Origin: Angelakisella sp.
GTDB lineage: Bacteria > Bacillota > Clostridia > Oscillospirales > Ruminococcaceae
Length of the DNA stretch: 34,641 bases
Assembly (NCBI GenBank): GCA_022795575.1
Contig: JAAWGY010000002.1
Span: 1 to 34,641, forward strand
Reading direction: 5' to 3'
Positions 27,978 through 34,641 of the stretch are shown one piece after another; position 1 is the first letter of the stretch, and each line of letters opens with the position of its first letter. The notes under the pieces are model-generated. The model was not told the DNA's origin. It saw only the letters and a list, made by a program, of their open reading frames with translations, and ran no database searches. The position numbers were made by a program, and so were the translations under genes.

Positions 27978-28763
27978 ATGATTCAGGGAATTTTGGTCGT
28001 TTCCGGCATTGGCTTAGCCGCCGGTGTCCTCCTTGTGATCGCCTCCAAGTTTATGTTTGTGCCGGTGGACGAGACCGCCGAGAAGGTCCGGGCCTGCCTG
28101 CCCGGGGCCAACTGCGGCGCCTGCGGCTTTGCGGGGTGCGACGGCTACGCCGACGCCCTCGCCAAGCGGGACGGCACCGTTAAGCCCAACCTCTGCACCC
28201 CCGGCGGGGAGGCTGCGGCAAAGGGCATCTGCGAGGTGCTGGGCCTCCCCTTTGAGGGGGTAAAGGCGGCCAAATCGATGATCCGCTGCTCCGGCGACTT
28301 TGACACCAGCGTTTACGTCATGGACTACGAGGGCCCCAAGACCTGCCGGGCCTGCAACGCCTTCTACCAGGGCCGCAGGAGCTGCTCCTATGGCTGCCTG
28401 GGGTACGGCGACTGCGTCGAGGTCTGCAAGTTTGGCGCCCTCTCCATCCAGAACGGCCTGGCGGTGGTAAACCGCGACCTCTGCACCGGCTGCGGCGCCT
28501 GCGCCAAGGTCTGCCCCAACCACCTTTTCGAGATGATCCCGGACAGCAGCGCCGTGTGGGTGGGCTGTGCCTCCCACGACAAGGGCGCCTTTGTCCGCAA
28601 GGTCTGTAAGGCCGGCTGCATCGGCTGCATGAAGTGCCAGAAAACCTGCGAGTACGGCGCCATCACCGTCACCGACGGCCTGGCCCACATCGATCCGGAA
28701 AAGTGCACCAACTGCGGCGCCTGCGCCGAGGCCTGCCCGGTCCACGTCATCCACAAGCTGTAA
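27978..28763 (+). CDS. rnfB: Rnf complex subunit B
   Basis: N-terminal TM, 'CLPGANCGACGFAGCDGYADAL', and several ferredoxin-type Cys motifs. Confidence 0.97.
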   Translation: MIQGILVVSGIGLAAGVLLVIASKFMFVPVDETAEKVRACLPGANCGACGFAGCDGYADALAKRDGTVKPNLCTPGGEAAAKGICEVLGLPFEGVKAAKSMIRCSGDFDTSVYVMDYEGPKTCRACNAFYQGRRSCSYGCLGYGDCVEVCKFGALSIQNGLAVVNRDLCTGCGACAKVCPNHLFEMIPDSSAVWVGCASHDKGAFVRKVCKAGCIGCMKCQKTCEYGAITVTDGLAHIDPEKCTNCGACAEACPVHVIHKL

Positions 28764-28779
28764 CACGGCAATTCTTTTT

Positions 28780-28812
28780 GTCCGCCCCTCCCAAAAAGAG
28801 GGGCGGGCTTTT
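28780..28812 (+). terminator. Rho-independent terminator of the rnf operon
   Basis: GTCCGCCCCTC-CCAAAAA-GAGGGGCGGGC followed by TTTT. Confidence 0.8.
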
Positions 28813-28855
28813 ACAATGCAGGTTTGATAAGCTATAAACGATGGAGGACAGACAT

Positions 28856-29188
28856 ATGCAAACAATCATTGTTTTATTGAACCCGGGGAAGCTTGCCAAT
28901 CCGGATATAGATCTGTGTTACTGCGTCCCGGACCGTATAGAGGAGGTTTCCTGCGGGGCGATCCGGGACAACGGCTATGATTATATCGACACCGAAGCCG
29001 GCCAGCCCGGCCCGTTAATGGGAATCTGGCTTGAAACAGAGTCGGCGGGCGAAAATTGGCCCATCATCAAAAAGATATTTGAGGACGAAAGCTTCAAAGG
29101 AAACGATTTGTCTGCTTCGGCGAAAATCTACATTTCGGAAAATGATACAGAAGCGCTGGAAAATTGTACCCTGGTCTTCCCGAATTAA
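28856..29188 (+). CDS. Hypothetical small protein (110 aa)
   Basis: MQTIIVLLNPGKLANPDIDLCYCVPDRIEEVSCG...; GGAGGA 6 nt upstream of ATG 28856; lower-GC codon choice than neighbours; terminator-like hairpin follows. Confidence 0.75.
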   Translation: MQTIIVLLNPGKLANPDIDLCYCVPDRIEEVSCGAIRDNGYDYIDTEAGQPGPLMGIWLETESAGENWPIIKKIFEDESFKGNDLSASAKIYISENDTEALENCTLVFPN

Positions 29189-29199
29189 AAAATCGGTTT

Positions 29200-29236
29200 A
29201 ACGGGCAGTGGACTTGGGGGGCTTACTGTCCGTTTT
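29200..29236 (+). terminator. Putative terminator after the 110-aa ORF
   Basis: AACGGGCAGT / ACTGTCCGTT 10-bp stem (one G-U), then TT. Confidence 0.5.
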
Positions 29237-29394
29237 GTCATTTTGACAATAGGGAAACCTAATAAGAACCGGTTCAGGCGTTAAGCGAATCCCGGCACGG
29301 AAGAGAAATGTCCAAAACCACCGCCGTTGCCTTTTGCGGCCATTTATGCTATAGTTAGCAGTGGAAAAAGCTTGTCTCAGGAGGTTATCCACTT

Positions 29395-30207
29395 ATGAAA
29401 AGGTTGTTTACCCTCATTCGCCAGGGGAAGCTGGAGGAGGTGGCCAAGCTGCTGGACAAAAACCCGGCGCTCATCTCCTGCACTGCCACCGCGCCCCCCA
29501 AAAAGGACGACGGCCAGTCGCCGCTGATGGTGGCCATCAAAAGCGACAACCTGGAGGTTGCCCACCTGCTGCTGGATCGTGGGGCGGACGTTAACTTCCG
29601 GGACGCTCCCACCCAGCCCCACAACGAGTCCGCCCCCATCTGGTACAACGCCGTGGGCCAGTGCTTTATGCGGGCGGGGAACACCGTCTCTGACCAGGCC
29701 AAAGAGCGGAGCAAGGGGTACTTCCTGCTGCTGCGCCGGCTGCTGGAGCTGGGGATGGACCCCAACCAGAAATTCACCACCGACCGTTTGGCCCGCAACG
29801 CGTGGCAGGTGGCCCTGGATGACTACGAGCAGCACGCCCGCTCCTCCTACCCCAGCTACTATGTGGAGCAGACCAAGCAGATCAACCGCCAGCTCCGGGA
29901 GATGCTGCGGGCGGTGCTGGACGAGCTGTTGGCCCACGGGGTGGACATCCACGACCACGAGCCGCCGGAGAAGCTGGCCACCACCACCTGCCTCCTGCTG
30001 CGGAACCTGGAGGAGGGCCGGGAGCTTTTTGACGGCTTTTACGGCCTGGACCCGGATTCCGACGCCTTTAAGCCCCACACCATGAAGTACCGGGGGAAGG
30101 AGCGGCTGATCCAGCCCTCCCTTACGGTGGAGGATTACCGCCAGAAGTACGAGATCCAGTGGAGGGAGCTGGAGCCGGTTCTGCGGGCCTACTACCAAAA
30201 AAAGTGA
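29395..30207 (+). CDS. Ankyrin-repeat protein
   Basis: 270 aa; 'LFTLIRQGKLEEVAKLLDKNPALIS...GQSPLMVAIKSDNLEVAHLLLDRGADVNFRD' ankyrin pattern; AGGAGG RBS. Confidence 0.88.
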   Translation: MKRLFTLIRQGKLEEVAKLLDKNPALISCTATAPPKKDDGQSPLMVAIKSDNLEVAHLLLDRGADVNFRDAPTQPHNESAPIWYNAVGQCFMRAGNTVSDQAKERSKGYFLLLRRLLELGMDPNQKFTTDRLARNAWQVALDDYEQHARSSYPSYYVEQTKQINRQLREMLRAVLDELLAHGVDIHDHEPPEKLATTTCLLLRNLEEGRELFDGFYGLDPDSDAFKPHTMKYRGKERLIQPSLTVEDYRQKYEIQWRELEPVLRAYYQKK

Positions 30208-30277
30208 TACCGGAGATAAAACAGGGGACAAAGAAAAGAAAAAAAGTTCAAAAATCCGGAATCCGGCAGGAAATAGT

Positions 30278-30306
30278 TTGTTTTTTGCTCCGTGGGATGT
30301 TATAAT
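30278..30306 (+). promoter_or_regulatory. Putative promoter of the DivIVA-like gene
   Basis: TTGTTT (30278-30283), 17 bp, TATAAT (30301-30306). Confidence 0.55.
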
Positions 30307-30376
30307 TGATAATCAGCAGTGTGATTTTTGACATAATAATCAGTTTACGCGGCATTTCGCCGTCAGGAGGTATTTT

Positions 30377-31147
30377 ATGGAGCAGCAGAAGGTTTTCCCT
30401 ACGGCGTGTTTCGGGTTCGATAAAAAGGTGGTTTTGGACTACATATACGAACAGGACACCGCCGCTAAGGCTCGGGAGGCAGAGCTGACCCAGCGCGCTA
30501 CCCAGCTGGAGGAGCAGTCCGCCGAGCTGCAAAGCTCGTTGGAGGAGCTCAGCGCCCAGTGCGAGCTCTTTAAGGCCCAGCTTTACAGCGAAAAGGAGTC
30601 TGCCCTTACGGTAAAATCCAGCTACGATAAGCTCCGGTCCGATGCCGACCAGCTGGTACAGGTGGCCCGAAACAAGGACAAGGAGCTGCAAATTCAGCTG
30701 GAGCTGAACAAGCAGCTGCAAAACCGCAATACCGAGCTGGAGCTGCGGCTGGCCGACCTGACCCAGGAGCTTCAGGACGCCGCCCAGCAGCCGCAGCCGG
30801 CGGCGCAGCAGGGCAACCCCTCGGTGGAGGCGGTGCTGGAGGAGGCCAGAGCCCAGGCCGCCGCCATCCTGGAGCAGGCCCGGCAGGACGCCGAGTCCAT
30901 CCGGGAGCGCGCCGCCGCCAAGGAGGCGGACCACACCGCGGAGATCGCCCGCCTGCGGGACGAGCTGTCCCGCATCCGGGAGGCGGTAGGGGAGACCCTC
31001 TCCCAGTTCGAGGGGGAGATCTCCCGGCTGGACGGGGAGAAGGCGGAGCCGGCCGTTCCCCCAAAGGAGGCGGAGAGCAGCCGTTTTTTTCCACAGGAGC
31101 CCGCTCCCCAGGAGGCCGGGCGGACCAAGATCAAAATCCGCCGCTAA
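30377..31147 (+). CDS. DivIVA-like coiled-coil protein
   Basis: 256 aa; N-terminal 'FPTACFGFDKKVVLDYIYEQD' resembles the DivIVA N-terminal motif, followed by a long coiled coil. CAGGAGG RBS. Confidence 0.7.
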   Translation: MEQQKVFPTACFGFDKKVVLDYIYEQDTAAKAREAELTQRATQLEEQSAELQSSLEELSAQCELFKAQLYSEKESALTVKSSYDKLRSDADQLVQVARNKDKELQIQLELNKQLQNRNTELELRLADLTQELQDAAQQPQPAAQQGNPSVEAVLEEARAQAAAILEQARQDAESIRERAAAKEADHTAEIARLRDELSRIREAVGETLSQFEGEISRLDGEKAEPAVPPKEAESSRFFPQEPAPQEAGRTKIKIRR

Positions 31148-31284
31148 GGCCGAGGCAGAGCCGGGCCCCCTGTCGTTACCATAGCAAAAGGAGCTTTGCC
31201 CAGGTCCTGGGGGAAGGGCTGCTGCGCTGTCTTTCCCGGTGGCTGTAGTCGGACTGGCTTTTGGGAAAAGGAGAGGTGATATCA

Positions 31285-32178
31285 ATGTTTGGGCTGTCTG
31301 CGATCAGTGATATCTGGATCACTCTGCGGGAGATGGTGACAGGGGCCATCAGCATCTTCCGGATACAGGATGCTGTGGATATCCTTGTGATGGCCTTCCT
31401 GATCTACCACTTGATCGCCCTGGTAAGGGAGACCCGGGCGGGACAGCTGATCAAGGGTGTTTTTGCCATCCTCTTCCTTTATTTTATCGCCTATGTGCTG
31501 GAGCTTTACACCCTGCGCACCCTGATGGAGATCATCATCCGGTATGGGGCCCTGGTGCTGCTGGTCCTCTTCCAGCCGGAGCTGCGCAAGGTGCTGGAGC
31601 AGGTGGGGCGGACCTCCCTTTCCAACCTGGTCTTTTTTACCCCCAACATGAACGCCGCCGAATACGAGCGTAAGCAGATGATCAAAACCATCAACGCCAT
31701 CTGCGACAGCTGCGCCATCCTCTCCCGGGAGAGGATCGGCGCGCTGATTGTGCTGGAGCGGGAAACCAAGCTGGGGGATATCATCGCCACCGGCACCATC
31801 ATCGATTCCCAGCCCAGCGCCGACCTGATTAAAAACGTCTTCTTCCCCAACTCCCCCCTCCACGACGGGGCGTTGGTTATTCGCAACAGCCGTCTTTATG
31901 CCGCCGGCTGTTTTCTGCCCCTTTCGGATAACTACGGCATCAGCCGGGCCCTGGGCACCCGCCACCGGGCGGCGCTGGGGATGAGCGAGGTTTCCGACGC
32001 CATTGTGGTGGTGGTATCGGAGGAGACCGGCGCTGTCACCATGGCCCGCAACGGCAGGCTGGAGCTGGATATGGGGGTAAACGGCCTTAGCGCCGCCCTC
32101 TTCCACGAGTTTGTGGAGGAGGAAGGGGAGGGGGCCGCCGAGAAAAAGAAGAAGCTTTTCAGGAGGGCCAGAAAATGA
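31285..32178 (+). CDS. cdaA: Diadenylate cyclase (CdaA type)
   Basis: N-terminal TM segments, DAC domain with 'LHDGALVIRNSRLYAAGCFLPLSDNYGISRALGTRHRAALGMSEVSDAIVVVVSEETG' (DGA and RHR motifs). Start at ATG 31285. Confidence 0.97.
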   Translation: MFGLSAISDIWITLREMVTGAISIFRIQDAVDILVMAFLIYHLIALVRETRAGQLIKGVFAILFLYFIAYVLELYTLRTLMEIIIRYGALVLLVLFQPELRKVLEQVGRTSLSNLVFFTPNMNAAEYERKQMIKTINAICDSCAILSRERIGALIVLERETKLGDIIATGTIIDSQPSADLIKNVFFPNSPLHDGALVIRNSRLYAAGCFLPLSDNYGISRALGTRHRAALGMSEVSDAIVVVVSEETGAVTMARNGRLELDMGVNGLSAALFHEFVEEEGEGAAEKKKKLFRRARK

Positions 32179-33425
32179 AGCTGCCAAGCCTTTCGGGTAT
32201 TTTGAAGAAGCCCAGCTATATGGTGATTCTGTCGCTCCTCATCGCTGTGCTGGCCTGGTTTGTGGTCATCAACACCGCGCCGGACCAGGAGCGGCTGGTG
32301 ACGGTAAAGAACATCCCGGTAAACACCACCGCCGCCACCACCGCCCTGCGCACCCTGGGCCTCAATGTCATCGAGGGAGCGGATCGCCAGGTATCGGTCC
32401 AGGTCCGGGGGCGGGTTGTGGAGGTAGGCAACCTAAAGCCGGAGGACATCCAGGTGACGGCCAGCTTTTCCAATGTCCTGGGGCCGGGCACCTACGACCT
32501 GCGCCTTACCGCGGCCACCACCGCCGGCACGGTGACGGCCATCTCCCCGGAGACCATCTCCATGACCTTTGACCGGGAATCGAAGAAGGAGCTGCCGGTA
32601 TCGGTGGATATCACCGGCCTTTCGGTGCCGGAAAACGACTATATTTTGGGCAGCGTCAGCGCCAGCCCTGCCACCATCACCGTCCGGGGGCCGGAAAAGG
32701 AGCTGGCCCGCATCAGCCGGGCGGTGGTCCACGCCGAGCTGGGGGAGCCTTTGACCCGTTCCCAGGTCATCTCCTCCGATGTTGTTCTGCTGGATAACGA
32801 CGAAAAGCCGGTGGAAAGCAACCACGTCACCGTGGACTTTAACACCGCGGATATCACCATCCCGGTAAAGCGCAAGGTGGAGCTGCCCCTGCGCCTCTCC
32901 TTCATCAACGTTCCCGACGGTTTCCCCCTGGAGGAGCTGGAGTACACCCTTTCCAACGACACCATTGTTGTGGCGGCCCAGGAGCGCTCCATCGCCAACA
33001 CCACCGAGATCGTCGCCGGGGCCATCGACTTTGAGGACCTGGACCTCACCACCCAAAGCACCTACACCTTCCAAATCCGCCTGCCGGAGGACTTTGTCAA
33101 TGTGGAGAACATCGAGAACGTGATGGTGGAGTTCAATACGGAAGGTCTTGCCTCCACCTACCTGAACCTCCGGGATTTTTACGTCATCAACGCCCCGGGC
33201 GGCTTTACCGTCACCCCCATGACACAGACCCTCTACAACGTAAAAATCATCGGGGACGAGGAGCTGATCAAATCGGTGAAATCCGGGGACTTTATGGTGA
33301 CAATCGATCTTTCCGACCGGGAGGTGCAGGCGGGGCAGTACGAGGTGCCGGTGAGCATCTCGGCCCCCACCCAGGGCAGGGTATGGGCCCTGGGCAGCCA
33401 CACCGCGGTGGTGTATATCCAATAG
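32175..33425 (+). CDS. cdaR: YbbR-domain protein (CdaR type)
   Basis: N-terminal TM 'ILSLLIAVLAWFVVI', repeated YbbR-type modules, ATGA overlap with cdaA. Confidence 0.92.
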   Translation: MKLPSLSGILKKPSYMVILSLLIAVLAWFVVINTAPDQERLVTVKNIPVNTTAATTALRTLGLNVIEGADRQVSVQVRGRVVEVGNLKPEDIQVTASFSNVLGPGTYDLRLTAATTAGTVTAISPETISMTFDRESKKELPVSVDITGLSVPENDYILGSVSASPATITVRGPEKELARISRAVVHAELGEPLTRSQVISSDVVLLDNDEKPVESNHVTVDFNTADITIPVKRKVELPLRLSFINVPDGFPLEELEYTLSNDTIVVAAQERSIANTTEIVAGAIDFEDLDLTTQSTYTFQIRLPEDFVNVENIENVMVEFNTEGLASTYLNLRDFYVINAPGGFTVTPMTQTLYNVKIIGDEELIKSVKSGDFMVTIDLSDREVQAGQYEVPVSISAPTQGRVWALGSHTAVVYIQ

Positions 33426-33500
33426 GCGCGTTGGCGCGGCATCGGGCCTGTCCGGCAGAGCGGGCAGGCCCCTTTTTTGGCAGAGGAGGAGGGAAAGGGC

Positions 33501-34641
33501 TTGACCATCCTGGTAAATAATATCTCGGTGGGCCTTTTGGAGGACCAGGAGAACCGCTGGCAGAAGGCGGTCCAGAGGGCGGGGCTCCACCCCGGGCAGG
33601 TGGAGGGGTTTTATACCGCCAAGCGCTCGGTGGACGCCCGGCGGAAGGACCGCATCCGCTTTTTGTACACCGTCGGCATCAGGCTGCGGGAGGGGGTGGA
33701 GCCGAAGCTCCGGGAGGGAGTCCGCCTCTGTCCGGACACCGCCCCGGTCTGCCCGGTCCCCGGCCTGGTGCCCATGGCGCACCCCCCGGTCATCGCCGGC
33801 TTTGGCCCGGCGGGGATGTTCTGCGGCCTGCTGCTGGCCCGGATGGGCTACCGCCCCATTATCCTGGAGCGGGGCCAAGCCATGGAGGACCGGGTGAAGG
33901 CGGTGGAGGCCTTTTTTGCCGGCGGCCCCTTGCAGGAGGAGAACAATGTCCAGTTTGGGGAGGGGGGCGCGGGCACCTTTTCGGACGGCAAGCTCACCAC
34001 CCGGATCGGGGACCCCCGGTGCAGCCTGGTGCTGGAGGAGTTCATCCGCCTGGGGGCGCCGGAGGAGCTGCGGTGGGAGCAGAAGCCCCACATCGGCACC
34101 GACCGCCTCCGGGAGGTTGTGGTCCGCTTCCGCCGGGAGATCGAGTCCCTGGGGGGAGAGATCCGCTTTGGCGCCAGGCTGGAGGGCGTCACCCTGCAAA
34201 ACGGGGCGGTGGCAGGCGTGGTTGCCGGCGGGGTGCCCGTCGCCACCGAGAACCTGGTGCTGGCGGTGGGCCACAGCGCCCGGGATACCTTTGCCATGGT
34301 CCGGGAGCTGGGGCTGGAGCTGGAGGTCAAGCCCTTTTCGGTGGGGGTGCGGATTGAACACCTCCAAAAGGAGATTGACAGGGGGCTTTACGGGGAGTGG
34401 GCGGGCCACCCCCTCCTCCCCAAGGGGGAGTACCAGCTGAGCAGCCGCAGCCGGGACGGGCAGGCGGTGTACACCTTTTGTATGTGCCCCGGCGGGGTGG
34501 TGGTGCCGGCGGCCTCGGCGGCGGGGACGGTTGTCACCAACGGCATGAGCAACTACCGCCGGGACGGCGCCAACGCCAACGCCGCCCTGGTGGCCTCGGT
34601 GGACAGCCGGGACTTTGGGGAGGACCCCATGGCGGCGCTGA
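33501..34641 (+). CDS. NAD(P)/FAD-dependent oxidoreductase (COG2509-like), truncated by the window edge
   Basis: Not in the ORF track. Uninterrupted frame from TTG 33501 (RBS GAGGAGGG): 'LTILVNNISVGLLEDQENRWQKAVQRAGLHPGQVEGFYTAKRSVDARRKDRIRFLYTV...PPVIAGFGPAGMFCGLLLARMGYRPIILERG...NNVQFGEGGAGTFSDGKLTTR' with a GxGPAGxxxG dinucleotide-binding motif. Confidence 0.9.
   Translation, partial: MTILVNNISVGLLEDQENRWQKAVQRAGLHPGQVEGFYTAKRSVDARRKDRIRFLYTVGIRLREGVEPKLREGVRLCPDTAPVCPVPGLVPMAHPPVIAGFGPAGMFCGLLLARMGYRPIILERGQAMEDRVKAVEAFFAGGPLQEENNVQFGEGGAGTFSDGKLTTRIGDPRCSLVLEEFIRLGAPEELRWEQKPHIGTDRLREVVVRFRREIESLGGEIRFGARLEGVTLQNGAVAGVVAGGVPVATENLVLAVGHSARDTFAMVRELGLELEVKPFSVGVRIEHLQKEIDRGLYGEWAGHPLLPKGEYQLSSRSRDGQAVYTFCMCPGGVVVPAASAAGTVVTNGMSNYRRDGANANAALVASVDSRDFGEDPMAAL

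Overview
Window of about 34.6 kb from a GC-rich bacterial chromosome. Gene content (clostridial-type Rnf order, Gx transporter, CD1247-type protein, CdaA/CdaR) points to Clostridia, probably an Oscillospiraceae-like lineage; that taxonomy is inference. Most of the window is ordinary core and metabolic content: a DUF4261-type gene pair, a methyl-accepting chemotaxis protein, three tandem paralogous TPR proteins plus a RidA-family gene, an oligopeptide ABC transporter operon, an HTH protein, uvrB-uvrA, rubredoxin and an FprA-type flavodiiron protein, efp, a CD1247-type acidic/Cys-rich protein, a Gx transporter, a complete rnfCDGEAB operon, a small orphan protein, an ankyrin protein, a DivIVA-like protein, cdaA-cdaR, and an FAD-dependent oxidoreductase running off the right edge (absent from the ORF track). 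I see no tRNA, rRNA, CRISPR array, prophage or transposase. The observations I rate highest are: (1) a mosaic tandem TPR paralog family suggesting gene conversion; (2) two copies, in opposite orientation, of a roughly 170-220 bp terminal-inverted-repeat element, each starting a few nt after an intrinsic-terminator-like hairpin; (3) an RnfG with three FMN-binding modules and three candidate flavinylation motifs; (4) a rubredoxin-fprA intergenic region with mutually exclusive base-pairing segments; (5) a near-consensus LexA/SOS box downstream of the uvrB -10. I did not find convincing evidence for an entirely new defence or mobile system. All homology statements come from reading the translated proteins; no database search was run.
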